Assembly (NCBI RefSeq): GCF_003097655.1
Contig: NZ_QCZH01000002.1
Location: 124,001 to 188,000 of the forward strand
Length of the DNA stretch: 64,000 nt
Direction: 5' to 3'
Source of the DNA: Flavobacterium laiguense
GTDB lineage: Bacteria; Bacteroidota; Bacteroidia; Flavobacteriales; Flavobacteriaceae
The translations under genes and the position numbers were made by a program. Numbering within the stretch: position 1 is the stretch's first letter; every line of letters begins with the position of its first letter. Below are positions 7,710 through 16,785 of the stretch, in pieces. The notes under the pieces were generated by a model, which saw nothing but the letters and a program-made list of their open reading frames with translations, had not been told where the DNA came from and searched no databases.

Positions 7710-8690
7710 TTATTTTAATTGTCTTTTCCCTTTTAATTGGTCTATTTTTTTTTTAAAAAAATACAAAAAGGAATTGATTTTTTCTAGTTTAAGCTCGGTT
7801 TCTTTAAATAACGATAGGTTTTCTTCTGAAATTTTTTCGAAAATTTGTTGAGGATCCCCCTCAATTTGTTTGGCAAAGATTTTAAATTTATAATAATTTC
7901 TAAAATAATTGTTTGACAATCTTTTATATTGGGAATAAGATTTTGGAAAAGTATTCCCTAATTGGTGATTTATAATAGCTAATGATTTTTTCGCTTTTTT
8001 CTTAGTTTGATCTTTGTTCTCTATTCCGGCTTGTTGCGCTGAATGAATTCTGTAAGAAATTAGCTTGTATGGTAAATAATCCAATCTATTTCGTGAAGCA
8101 GCAACAGTAGCGATCCATTCATCGTGGTAGTAGTTTTTAATGTCTGGAATAGGTAATATTAATTTTTTGATTTCTTTTTTTATGCATAGTGTTGCTCCAG
8201 TAACCATTGTGCTTCTAAATTTTAGAAGTTTATATAAATCAATAGGTTTTTTTAACAAGTCTTCAAAAAAATAAAACGATGTCCAAAGACTTTTATTGCT
8301 GTATTTATCATTTTGGTCATTTATCAAATCTGCGTCCGTAAAAACGGCTTCTAAGGTTTCATTTTTGGAAAAATGTTCAATTATTTTTTCGACTTTATTA
8401 ACTTTCCAAACATCGTCTTGATCGCTCAAAAAGATATAATCACCATCACAAATGGAGATTGCTTTCTCGAAATTCTTGTTACTTCTTAAGTTTATTGGGT
8501 TTTTTTCTAAAGTGATAATTCCGGGATGTTCTAATTGGTATTGCTCAATGATTTTAATAGTTGCATCGGTTGAACCATCATCGCAAATAATAATTTGCTG
8601 AATAGGGGTAGATTGATTTAAAATGCTGTCTATTTGATCTTTGATATATTTTTCACCGTTATAGGTGCACATAGCAACGGATAATTTCAT
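7710..8690 (-). CDS. Family 2 glycosyltransferase
   Basis: A 326-residue GT-A fold transferase. The N-terminus MKLSVAMCTYNGEKYIKDQI is typical of GT2. The nucleotide-binding CDDGSTD starts at residue 36 and the metal-binding acidic motif SDQDDVW is at 89-95. YYHDEWIA near residue 185 matches the usual acceptor-side acidic motif. There is no membrane segment. It closely resembles the protein at 11560-12516, so the two are probably paralogues transferring sugars in the same polysaccharide pathway. The sugar donor and acceptor cannot be read from sequence. Confidence 0.9.
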   Translation of the reverse strand: MKLSVAMCTYNGEKYIKDQIDSILNQSTPIQQIIICDDGSTDATIKIIEQYQLEHPGIITLEKNPINLRSNKNFEKAISICDGDYIFLSDQDDVWKVNKVEKIIEHFSKNETLEAVFTDADLINDQNDKYSNKSLWTSFYFFEDLLKKPIDLYKLLKFRSTMVTGATLCIKKEIKKLILPIPDIKNYYHDEWIATVAASRNRLDYLPYKLISYRIHSAQQAGIENKDQTKKKAKKSLAIINHQLGNTFPKSYSQYKRLSNNYFRNYYKFKIFAKQIEGDPQQIFEKISEENLSLFKETELKLEKINSFLYFFKKKIDQLKGKRQLK

Positions 8691-8785
8691 ACTGTCATTT
8701 GATATTTAAATAATTAGGACCACATTCTTGATTTTTATAACATACATAAATAACAACCAGATTAGATCGCTCCTGTCTTACTGTT

Positions 8786-9649
8786 TTAATCTTGGTATTT
8801 ACCCATTCTATTGTTTTTGAAATCGGAAATCGCTTTTCTTTTATAGTTAAAATATTCAAATATATTGCTTGAATAATTTAGATTTGTATTTATAGAACTG
8901 TTATTTCGTTTTTTTAATTTTGCTATATATTCTGGAAAAATGGCTCCGTATTTCTTTTCTAAATAGAGTGTGTTCCTAACTAAGTAATAAATTCTAATAG
9001 GAGCACACAAATATTTTTCTTTTTTTAAAAGATAGAATGTTTTAAATGAACCCCTTTTTACTTTAATTCCTAAAGAATGATTGAAAAAAATATTTTTGAA
9101 GCGAATACATTTTAACCCTTTTTGTAAACTGGCAAAGCAATAATCAAAATCGACACCATCTATGAATAGATTTTCATCAAAATTACCAATTTTTATATAA
9201 TTCTTTAAGTTGATTATTGAAGCTGAAGTGATTAATTCATAATCTTCTTCTGCTACAATTTCGTTGTCATTTGCCTTTTTATCATCGGGATCATATTCTA
9301 ACCCAAATTGAGCAACAGATTCTATGTTGGGGTAATTTTGAATGGCTATGAGATATTTTACTAAATTTTCTTCCGTAAAAGAAGAATCCTGATCCATTGT
9401 CAACAAAAAGTCAAAACCATCAGTAATAGCTTGGTTGCAAGCTTGATTTAAACGGGTTGACACTCCTTTATTTTCAAGATCGGAAAAGTACATGATTTTA
9501 GGATTACTTTCTTTAAAATAAGATTTTAAAGTTTTGTTTTCGGTATTGTCATAAACATATAGTTTTTCTACTTTGGGTAAATAGGTTGATATGTTTTGTA
9601 AATCGTCTTCCTTCGGATAATACAATATTACACAGGCAGCTATTTTCAT
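8786..9649 (-). CDS. Family 2 glycosyltransferase, rhamnosyltransferase-like
   Basis: A 287-residue GT2 protein. MKIAACVILYYPKEDDL and the acidic TMDQDSSF (residues 84-91) resemble the RfbF/WbbL-type rhamnosyltransferases, which begin with VTYxP and carry a DQDS motif. VYDNTEN replaces the usual DDGS nucleotide site, also seen in that subgroup. GNFDENLFIDGVDFDYCFA is the conserved region in the second half. It lies in the surface-polysaccharide cluster on the same strand as neighbouring glycosyltransferases. The actual sugar is not certain. Confidence 0.85.
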   Translation of the reverse strand: MKIAACVILYYPKEDDLQNISTYLPKVEKLYVYDNTENKTLKSYFKESNPKIMYFSDLENKGVSTRLNQACNQAITDGFDFLLTMDQDSSFTEENLVKYLIAIQNYPNIESVAQFGLEYDPDDKKANDNEIVAEEDYELITSASIINLKNYIKIGNFDENLFIDGVDFDYCFASLQKGLKCIRFKNIFFNHSLGIKVKRGSFKTFYLLKKEKYLCAPIRIYYLVRNTLYLEKKYGAIFPEYIAKLKKRNNSSINTNLNYSSNIFEYFNYKRKAISDFKNNRMGKYQD

Positions 9650-9730
9650 GTTTAAATTTGTATTTTATTTTTTACAGGAATTAACTTTAATTTGTTAAGA
9701 TGGATAATAGTAAAATGTTTTTTTTTAATA

Positions 9731-11329
9731 TTAAAAATAATATTCCAAGCTAAGCTGGAATTGCATGTTTATGAGGTTATTGTTATACTGATACTGATAG
9801 TTGCCCATTAGTGAAGTATTTATTTTAGCTTGAATTCCTAAATTACCATATTTTCGATAGGCATAAGTATTTAATGCTAAATCAACCCATTTGTGATTAT
9901 AATCCGTGTAGGCATCATAGTAAAAATCCATATTATGAGCATAACGTTCTACTTGTACCCCCCATACTTTATCCTTTTCCCAAACACTGAAATCTAAAGT
10001 CTGTAAATTGCTTCCAGGGCCTATACCTGCTCCAAGAACTTCTCCTTTATGGGTGTATCCATGTAAAACAGACCCGTGCATATACCAAGCCCCTGCGGGT
10101 CTTACAATACGGTCGGCACTTTGCTCTAGATGAGTAGTTTCAAAATTTACTTTTAAATATTTGTTTTTATTTTTGTTAAGCATGAAAAGTTTGTTAAAAC
10201 CAAAGAGATAGGCTCTAGAATGTTCTGGTGATTGAAATAAATCTGTTAGATCTTGAGAATGGTCATTCCAACCAGATTCTCCATAAAATTCAAATTTTGA
10301 TTCTTTCATAACCCATCTAAAAAAGAGAGAAGCCAGTTGATCTCTGTTTTTTGCATCTTCACCATCCGTGTTTTTTTTCTGAAAAGGGCTAATTATTGGG
10401 AAATAATCAGAAAAAGTATGTCCTAAATCTTCGTGATATACTTGTATTACACGATTTAAACCCAAAAATAAACCAGGAATCCACTTAGGTTGATAGTTAA
10501 TAGATAATCCATTGATATAACGCCAATCATTAGTTTTGGTAATCTCGTTGTCTATACCGTCAATAATAAATTGAGATTTTGGACTAGATTTACCTGAACC
10601 TTCCAATTTTCCAGATATGATTTGCCCTTCAAAACTACCTAAAAAAGTTTTTATAGGCTGTTTTGTGTTAAGTGTAAAGTGCAAGAATCCAGGTGCTGTA
10701 TTGCTCATCACAAGTGAATTTCTTGTTCCAGGTCCCCACCACATGTTTTCAGTAGAAAGTCCAATAGAAAATTTGTTAATAGCAATAGTGATATTACTTT
10801 GTCCCCAGTTTAAATTATTGTATGATTGGTCACCGTATGGAGAAGGTAAATCGGTATGGTTTAAATAATTAACATAGTTTAGACGAGCCGAACTTGTTTC
10901 AGTTAAAGGGAAAATTTCAAAATCGGGATTTGCTGCATAAATATATTCGGGTTTTAATTGTACACTCAAAATTCCATGTTGAGCAAAAAAACCAGCACTG
11001 ATCAGCGTTTGGTAGCCTTTGTCAGGAATCATTGCTCCATCATTCCACCCTGAAGGAGCTAGTGTATTGTACTGTCCTGTAAGACGGATTGGTAGTGCTT
11101 TTAATAAAAATTTGTTCTTAGAATCACTATTAGAATTCGTTTGCAAACCAGTTAGTAAGCTTTGAGATAAGGGGCGTAACGTAAAAGATGTTAATGAATC
11201 TCTCCTTCCTAATAATTGCTCATTTCTTAATCTTGTTTCTGTCATATCAATGGATCCGACAGGGATGTTTTGTGCTAATAAGGTATTACTAATTAATAAG
11301 AAAATAATAATTCGAAATTGTACATTCAT
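9731..11329 (-). CDS. Capsule assembly Wzi family outer-membrane protein
   Basis: A 532-residue protein with a signal peptide (MNVQFRIIIFLLISNTLLAQ, cleavage expected after about residue 19-20). It is rich in alternating aromatic/polar beta strands and ends in LEYYF, a classic outer-membrane C-terminal phenylalanine. SIGLSTENMWWGPGTRNSLVM and related stretches fit the Wzi family, a beta-barrel lectin that anchors capsule or exopolysaccharide at the cell surface. It lies among glycosyltransferases, which supports a role in display or export of the polysaccharide they build. The family call comes from remembered features, not a search. Confidence 0.82.
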   Translation of the reverse strand: MNVQFRIIIFLLISNTLLAQNIPVGSIDMTETRLRNEQLLGRRDSLTSFTLRPLSQSLLTGLQTNSNSDSKNKFLLKALPIRLTGQYNTLAPSGWNDGAMIPDKGYQTLISAGFFAQHGILSVQLKPEYIYAANPDFEIFPLTETSSARLNYVNYLNHTDLPSPYGDQSYNNLNWGQSNITIAINKFSIGLSTENMWWGPGTRNSLVMSNTAPGFLHFTLNTKQPIKTFLGSFEGQIISGKLEGSGKSSPKSQFIIDGIDNEITKTNDWRYINGLSINYQPKWIPGLFLGLNRVIQVYHEDLGHTFSDYFPIISPFQKKNTDGEDAKNRDQLASLFFRWVMKESKFEFYGESGWNDHSQDLTDLFQSPEHSRAYLFGFNKLFMLNKNKNKYLKVNFETTHLEQSADRIVRPAGAWYMHGSVLHGYTHKGEVLGAGIGPGSNLQTLDFSVWEKDKVWGVQVERYAHNMDFYYDAYTDYNHKWVDLALNTYAYRKYGNLGIQAKINTSLMGNYQYQYNNNLINMQFQLSLEYYF

Positions 11330-11434
11330 AAGTTGCCTGTTTTTACAAGGTTGTTTCTTGTGTTTTTAGAAAAAAAACAAAGGTAGACTTATATTTTTAA
11401 ATTTTACATTTCATATTTTGTGGAATAAGCTAAA

Positions 11435-11485
11435 AGAGCCATCTTTTCAAAGTAAATCAATTTGTACTAAATTGAGAATGGCTCT
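11435..11485. other. Hairpin in the gap between wzi-like and glycosyltransferase genes
   Basis: AGAGCCAT (11435-11442) pairs with ATGGCTCT (11478-11485) around a 35-base AT-rich loop. No U-tract follows on either strand, so it is a poor terminator. The rest of the 230-base gap (11330-11559) holds nothing I can assign. Confidence 0.3.
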
Positions 11486-11559
11486 AAACATGATTCGGTA
11501 GATGTTTAGATTTTTTTTTAATAGTTAGGAAGTGTTATACTCTATAGAGGTTTTGTTTT

Positions 11560-12516
11560 TTACGATTTACGTTTTCCAAGTATTTTGTCAGATAACATAA
11601 TAATTCGATACCGAATTGGAAATTTTAATTTCATTTTGATATTCAAGAGGTGTAACTCACTATGACTTTTAGTTATTAAATCTTGAATGTCAATTTTTAA
11701 AAAATTGGAATGTTCGTATTTTTTAGATTTGTGAAATTTTAAATATTTTTTTTTGGATAAATGTCTGTATTCTTTGAAACTCGATGGTTTTTCTAAATCC
11801 AGAATTATTCTTTTTAATCTGTTTTTGGAAACAAGTTTGTGAATGTTTTTCATACCCACTTGCTGTTTGTCATGAATTCTATAAGAAATTAGATTTTCAG
11901 TTGAGTAAAAAAGGGAGTTTCGTAATGCTAAAATACTGGCTATTTTTTCGTCATGTAAAACGTCATCAGTAAATGGAAAAATAAAATCCTTAACAATGTT
12001 TTTTATACATAAAGTTGCACCTGTTACTATATTTCCGTTTTTTGAAATAATATCAAAAAAGTCAATGGGTTTTGGTAATTCTTTTTCTAAAAAAAATATA
12101 GAATCCCAAATGGTTATAGATGGGACAAGATTGTCGTTTTGATCTATCATGTCTGCATTTGAAAAAACACCTTCAGCAGTTGGGTTTAAATCAAAGATGG
12201 CTAAAGTTTTACTGACTTTGTCCTCTTTCCAAATGTCATCTTGGTCTGCCAAAAAAATATAATCACCAGTACAAAGTGACAGGGATTTTTCAAAATTATG
12301 AGTGCTTCCAATGTTGATATCGTTGCTGTTAATAGAAAAAACAGTGGGATAGATGAGCTTATAATTATTCAGTATCTCCAGAGTCTCATCTGTAGAATTA
12401 TCATCACATATTACAATTTCATCTATTTTATGTTCTTTTTGACATAAAATACTATCTAATTGTTTTTTGATATAAGATGCGCCGTTATAAGTACATAAAG
12501 CTACCGATATTTTCAT
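11560..12516 (-). CDS. Family 2 glycosyltransferase
   Basis: A 318-residue GT2 protein: MKISVALCTYNGASYIKKQL, CDDNSTDETL near residue 38, LADQDDIW at 89-96 with the metal-binding acids, and LHDEKIAS in the second half. Sequence and length are close to the protein at 7710-8690, so they are likely paralogues. It has no signal or membrane segment and should act on the cytoplasmic side of the inner membrane. The 277-base gap upstream separates it from the divergent DUF5672 gene and probably holds both promoters. Confidence 0.9.
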   Translation of the reverse strand: MKISVALCTYNGASYIKKQLDSILCQKEHKIDEIVICDDNSTDETLEILNNYKLIYPTVFSINSNDINIGSTHNFEKSLSLCTGDYIFLADQDDIWKEDKVSKTLAIFDLNPTAEGVFSNADMIDQNDNLVPSITIWDSIFFLEKELPKPIDFFDIISKNGNIVTGATLCIKNIVKDFIFPFTDDVLHDEKIASILALRNSLFYSTENLISYRIHDKQQVGMKNIHKLVSKNRLKRIILDLEKPSSFKEYRHLSKKKYLKFHKSKKYEHSNFLKIDIQDLITKSHSELHLLNIKMKLKFPIRYRIIMLSDKILGKRKS

Positions 12517-12793
12517 TTTTTGAATTTGTTTTGTTGTTTAATCTATTTGCTTCTTTTATTTTTTTTAAAAAAAATAAAGCAGCAAAATTAGTTTTTAAGT
12601 TCTAATTGGATGGTGTTTTAACTTCTTTTTAGATCGCCAAAACCGAATTAAATTCTGAATAATCGAGGTTTTTGTTATTTATAAGATTAATTTTGACGAA
12701 CCGATTAAAGGTTATCGTTTCCAAAATTACAATTAATAAGGATAAGGTTCTTATATCAGGATTTAAAATTATAGAATAAAATTAAAATTAAAA

Positions 12794-13576
12794 ATGGAAC
12801 ATTTAGTAAAAGTTGTTATACCTATATATAGAAATTATTTCGGAGATCTTGAAGAAAAATCTTTTTTGCAATGCATTAATGTCCTAAAAGATTACCCAAT
12901 TGTTTTGGTTCAGCCAGAAGGGCTTGACAATGCTTATATTACAGAGAAGTTTTCTAATGTTATGGTAGAAACTTTTTCAAAGCATTATTTTGAAAATATT
13001 TCAGGTTATAATGAACTGCTTTTGTCTGAATCGTTTTATGAACGGTTTTTGGATTCTGAATACATATTGATATATCAACTGGATGCTTTTGTTTTTAAGG
13101 ATACTTTAAAGGAATGGTGTGGAAAAGGATATGATTATATTGGGGCTCCATGGATAGCTACTCAACATAATTCTGTTGGCATGAAAATTTTTGATAAAAT
13201 AGCCACTATTTTTAATTCCAAAAAGAAAAACGAACGAAAGAAGATTTTTTATAAAGTTGGAAATGGTGGGTTTTCGTTGCGTAAAACCAGCATTCATTAT
13301 AAAATTGCAAAAGAACAAAAAGCTTTTATTTCTGATTTTTTGGGTGCCGAAAAGAAAGAGATATATGCAATTGAGGATGTTTTTTGGTCTATTAAAGTTC
13401 CAGAATTATATAAGGATTTTAAAATACCAGATTATAGAGAAGCGCTACATTTTGCCATAGACCGTAAACCAAAAATTGCTTTCAAATTAGTCAATAATGA
13501 AATTCCGTTTGGTTGCCATGGAATAAATAAGCCAAAAGTAATTGATTTTTGGAAGCCCATATTGGATAATTATTAA
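12794..13576 (+). CDS. DUF5672 family protein, probable glycosyltransferase
   Basis: A 260-residue protein beginning MEHLVKVVIPIYRNYFGDLE. The features I associate with DUF5672 are LIYQLDAFVF (residues 93-102, with an acidic metal-binding-like spot) and YDYIGAPWIA (113-122), then VGNGGFSLRKT and AIEDVFWSI. The family is found in polysaccharide loci and thought to be a GT-A-like glycosyltransferase, though biochemical proof is lacking as far as I know. It is transcribed away from the glycosyltransferase at 11560. The acceptor is unknown. Confidence 0.8.
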   Translation: MEHLVKVVIPIYRNYFGDLEEKSFLQCINVLKDYPIVLVQPEGLDNAYITEKFSNVMVETFSKHYFENISGYNELLLSESFYERFLDSEYILIYQLDAFVFKDTLKEWCGKGYDYIGAPWIATQHNSVGMKIFDKIATIFNSKKKNERKKIFYKVGNGGFSLRKTSIHYKIAKEQKAFISDFLGAEKKEIYAIEDVFWSIKVPELYKDFKIPDYREALHFAIDRKPKIAFKLVNNEIPFGCHGINKPKVIDFWKPILDNY

Positions 13577-13603
13577 CTATAATAATCAGAAAAAGCACTT
13601 TTT

Positions 13604-14359
13604 TTACTCAACCTTTCGATACATCATCCAGAGCTGTAAATACCTTTTGAATACGGCAAAGGAATGTAAATAAGCTAAAACAAACCCTTCTTTTCCATCC
13701 AAAAATCCCAAACGACAAGCATATTGCCACCAAAAGTGGAAATAGGGACGAATGAAAAAATGGTATAAATTGGGGCGTTTGTTTTTTAAGTAAAGGCTTT
13801 TTGCTTGGAGTTGACTTTGTAAATTGAGTTTGTTGTTGTAATGGTCAAAGCTTTTGTAGCTGTAATGGTCTACACGGTTTTTTAGAATGCCAGTTTTTCC
13901 ATTAGCTGTTATGGTCTCATCAATTAAATTCCCATTATAACTACAGTTGTTTTTATTAAAAACTCGAATAGCTTTATCGGTTTGCCAGCCACCGAATTTT
14001 ATTTTTTTTTGAAAAAAATAGAAATTTATTTTTACATAGAAAGCTATAAAATTACTTGGACTTGTGGTAACGGAAATAATTTCCTTTTCGAGCTCAGGAG
14101 TAATGTGCTCGTCTAAGTCAAAAAAGACAATCCAGTCATTTTTGGCCTGTTGTATGGCAAAGTTTCGCTGTGTTGAAAAATCATCAAATGGTCTTTGAAT
14201 AACGGTAACACCTAATTCTTTTGCAAGGGCAACAGTAGCGTCGGTGCTGTTGGAGTCAATAAAAATAATTTCATCGGCAAAAGACAAACTTTGAACATAA
14301 CGTTTTACATTTTGTTCCTCGTTTAAAGTAATGGCTAAGGCAGTTATTTTTGGTTTCAA
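13604..14359 (-). CDS. Family 2 glycosyltransferase, WaaE/KdtX-like
   Basis: A 251-residue GT2 protein of the LPS-core glucosyltransferase type: ITALAITLNEEQNVKRYVQS, FIDSNSTDATV, the spaced motif RPFDDFSTQRNFAI, and the catalytic acidic FFDLDEH (79-85). FLDGKEGFVLAYLHSFAVF near the end is typical of this subgroup. The only start that keeps the full N-terminal strand is a TTG at 14359; I found no in-frame ATG upstream in the short gap. It is a paralogue of the protein at 15144-15881 and probably extends the LPS core. Confidence 0.88.
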   Translation of the reverse strand: MKPKITALAITLNEEQNVKRYVQSLSFADEIIFIDSNSTDATVALAKELGVTVIQRPFDDFSTQRNFAIQQAKNDWIVFFDLDEHITPELEKEIISVTTSPSNFIAFYVKINFYFFQKKIKFGGWQTDKAIRVFNKNNCSYNGNLIDETITANGKTGILKNRVDHYSYKSFDHYNNKLNLQSQLQAKSLYLKNKRPNLYHFFIRPYFHFWWQYACRLGFLDGKEGFVLAYLHSFAVFKRYLQLWMMYRKVE

Positions 14360-14441
14360 ATTATTTTGATTTCTATTTTTAGATATTTTAAGGACAAATG
14401 TAATAAATTTGCAGTCGTAATTTTAAACTTAAATTAGCGAA

Positions 14442-15152
14442 ATGACTCGTTTACCCATATTGATGTACCATAATGTTTCTAATGAGGAGAAGGATAGTAA
14501 AGGACTCACCGTTTTTTACAATACCTTAGAAAATCAGTTTCGTTATTTACACGAAAAGGGGTTTAGTACGTATCATTTTTCTGAATTGGAAAATACGGTA
14601 GTGCTTAATCCTAAAAGCGTAGTTCTTACATTTGATGATGTAACCGAAAATCAGTTGGTTTATGCCGTTCCCCTGCTTCAAAAATACAATTTGAAGGCCA
14701 CTTTTTTTATTCCATTTGGTTATATTGGGAATTCAGATATATGGAATAAAGGGAAAGAGAAAATCATGTCTATAGATCAATTGAAAGCTTTAGATAGTAG
14801 AGTGGAGTTAGGTCTGCATTCTTTTGCACATAAAAGATATGTTGATTTAACAGCAGCTGAAATCAATGATGATTTTTCCAAATGTTTTGAAATTATTGAG
14901 AAAAATGGTCTGAAAGTCTACAATGCCCTTGCTTACCCTTTTGGGAATTATCCTAAAAAAGACCCGAAAAAAACAAGATTCAATGCTATTTTGCAGCAGA
15001 ATAATGTAAAAGCAGGATTACGGATAGGAAATCAGGTTAATAAATTCCCTTTTAAAAATCCGTATGAAATTATGCGAATCGATGTAAAAGGGGAAGATAG
15101 TATGTTGAAGTTTAAATTGAAATTACGTTTCGGGAAATTGAAGTTATTTTAG
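14442..15152 (+). CDS. Polysaccharide deacetylase family protein (NodB-like)
   Basis: A 236-residue protein with the carbohydrate esterase family 4 fold: LPILMYHNVS at the start, VVLTFDDVTEN (catalytic base Asp followed by metal Asp), KATFFIPFGYIG, and LGLHSFAHKRY, where the two histidines complete the metal site. AYPFGNYP is also conserved. No signal peptide is visible, so the substrate is probably a cytoplasmic lipid-linked sugar or LPS intermediate. Its last 9 bases overlap the end of the convergent glycosyltransferase. Confidence 0.88.
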   Translation: MTRLPILMYHNVSNEEKDSKGLTVFYNTLENQFRYLHEKGFSTYHFSELENTVVLNPKSVVLTFDDVTENQLVYAVPLLQKYNLKATFFIPFGYIGNSDIWNKGKEKIMSIDQLKALDSRVELGLHSFAHKRYVDLTAAEINDDFSKCFEIIEKNGLKVYNALAYPFGNYPKKDPKKTRFNAILQQNNVKAGLRIGNQVNKFPFKNPYEIMRIDVKGEDSMLKFKLKLRFGKLKLF

Positions 15153-15881
15153 TCCTTTTTCGATTAAAATAATTTTAGCATACCTCGAAAAAACACCATA
15201 AGCATTAATGCTGGCTAGTGCCAAACCTGGAATACCATCCATAAATCCTCTCTTTAAAAAATAGGAAGAGAAAAAACGGTAAAACGGTTTGAAGAATAAA
15301 TGAAAATAGGTTGCTTTTTTTTCTTTTTTGAATGCCGTATTGGCTTGAAACCAAGCATAGGAATCTTTCTTTTGCAATAAATGAAAAAGCCCCTTGTATG
15401 TATAATGAATCATGAAGTTTTTCAAAGTGCCAACACTCCCTTTAAACAAGAGTTTTTCGTGAACGTCTCCTGAAAAAGAGATAGAATCATTTTTGACTAA
15501 GCGTACCACTTTATCCACTTTATGGTATAAAAAACGATTCATATAAAAATGAGGAAATTGAATTTTATAGCCCAGATGTTCCCCTTTTTGGATAACCGAT
15601 AAAATTTCAAGTTTTAATTTTTGGGAAACGCGCTCATCGGCATCAATAAATAAAACCCAATCTCCTGTGGCATAGGAAATGGCGTGGTTTTTTTGACTTG
15701 AAAAGTTGTCAAACTTACGTTCCAAAACTTTACATCCCATGGCAATGGCTTTCTCTTTGGTTCCATCCGTACTAAAGGAATCGATAACAATTATTTCATC
15801 GGCAAATTCAACTGATTTTACAGCATCTTCTATATAGGAAGCTTCATTATAAGTAGGTAGAATTACAGAGAGTGTAGTCAT
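15144..15881 (-). CDS. Family 2 glycosyltransferase, WaaE/KdtX-like
   Basis: A 245-residue GT2 protein: MTTLSVILPTYNEASYIEDA, VIDSFSTDGT, ERKFDNFSSQKNHAI and FIDADERVS (78-86, metal-binding acids). The C-terminal FMDGIPGLALASINAYGVF matches the LPS-core glycosyltransferase group and the paralogue at 13604. The start is set at the ATG at 15881; the longer frame would begin with a TTG and add seven residues not typical of the family. It is convergent with the deacetylase and divergent from the glycosyltransferase at 15935. Confidence 0.9.
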   Translation of the reverse strand: MTTLSVILPTYNEASYIEDAVKSVEFADEIIVIDSFSTDGTKEKAIAMGCKVLERKFDNFSSQKNHAISYATGDWVLFIDADERVSQKLKLEILSVIQKGEHLGYKIQFPHFYMNRFLYHKVDKVVRLVKNDSISFSGDVHEKLLFKGSVGTLKNFMIHYTYKGLFHLLQKKDSYAWFQANTAFKKEKKATYFHLFFKPFYRFFSSYFLKRGFMDGIPGLALASINAYGVFSRYAKIILIEKGLK

Positions 15882-15934
15882 TATTTTTTTTTGAAAAAAC
15901 AAATTTAGAAAAATTAAATTACCTTTGTCGCATT

Positions 15935-16750
15935 ATGCAAAAGAATATTTCCGTTATTATCAGTACCTACAATTCCGTCGAATGGCTTAAAAAAGTCATT
16001 TGGGGATATAACACACAAACGTATCGTAATTTCGAAATGGTGATTGCCGATGACGGTTCACGCCAGGATACTTTCGATTTAATCGAGGAGATGAAAAAGG
16101 AAGTTTTTTATCCCATTATTCACGTTTGGCATGAAGACAATGGTTTTCAGAAATCACAGATTCTTAATAAAGCGATAGTAGCCTGTACGACGGATTATAT
16201 CATGATGTCCGACGGTGATTGTATTCCGCGTCCGGACTTTGTAGAACAGCATATTAAATTTCGAGAGGAAGGATATTTCCTTTCTGGGGGTTATCATAAA
16301 TTGCCGATGGAATTGTCCAAAAACATTACAAAAGAAGATATTTATTCCGGAAATTGTTTTGATGTTTCTTGGTTGCAGCAAAACGGAATGAAATCGTCTT
16401 TTAAAAATAATAAGGTAAGTGCTACCGGCTTGAAAAGTTTGATTTTAAATTTTTTGACTCCAACTACCCCAAGTTGGAATGGACATAACGCTTCGGGTTG
16501 GAAAAAAGACATCTTGGCAATAAATGGTTTTGATGAGCGCATGCAATATGGCGGGCAAGACCGAGAATTGGGAGAACGATTGGTGAATTATGGATTGAAA
16601 CCCAAACAAATTCGTTACAGTACAGTTTGTTTGCATTTAGACCATCCTCGTGGCTATGCAACACCCGAATCAATCAATAAAAACAGAAATATTCGTAAAG
16701 AGACTAAAGAGAAAAAGAGAAATTGGACCGATTCTGGAATCGTGAAATAA
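15935..16750 (+). CDS. Family 2 glycosyltransferase with galactosyltransferase-like C-terminus
   Basis: A 271-residue protein: ISVIISTYNSVEWLKKVI, IADDGSRQDT, then the metal motif MMSDGDCIPRPDFV (90-103). The second half has NASGWKKDILAINGFDE and GGQDRELGERLVNYG, typical of the Glyco_transf_7C region in which the acidic GxxDxE segment contacts the acceptor. There is no membrane segment. It is followed immediately by a strong bidirectional terminator, so this transcript ends cleanly here. Confidence 0.9.
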   Translation: MQKNISVIISTYNSVEWLKKVIWGYNTQTYRNFEMVIADDGSRQDTFDLIEEMKKEVFYPIIHVWHEDNGFQKSQILNKAIVACTTDYIMMSDGDCIPRPDFVEQHIKFREEGYFLSGGYHKLPMELSKNITKEDIYSGNCFDVSWLQQNGMKSSFKNNKVSATGLKSLILNFLTPTTPSWNGHNASGWKKDILAINGFDERMQYGGQDRELGERLVNYGLKPKQIRYSTVCLHLDHPRGYATPESINKNRNIRKETKEKKRNWTDSGIVK

Positions 16751-16751
16751 C

Positions 16752-16784
16752 AAAAAAGCATCCGCCACTGACGGATGCTTTTTT
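16752..16784. terminator. Bidirectional rho-independent terminator
   Basis: A 13-base-pair perfect stem: 16752-16764 (AAAAAAGCATCCG) pairs with 16772-16784 (CGGATGCTTTTTT) around a 7-base loop. A- and T-runs on the two sides let it serve both the plus-strand glycosyltransferase and the minus-strand heptosyltransferase-like gene, which converge here. Confidence 0.93.
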
Positions 16785-16785
16785 G

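Noticed and set aside
11435..11485. Hairpin AGAGCCAT/ATGGCTCT as a regulatory RNA or terminator
   Set aside because: The loop is 35 bases and no U-tract follows, so it is listed only as a weak structure.
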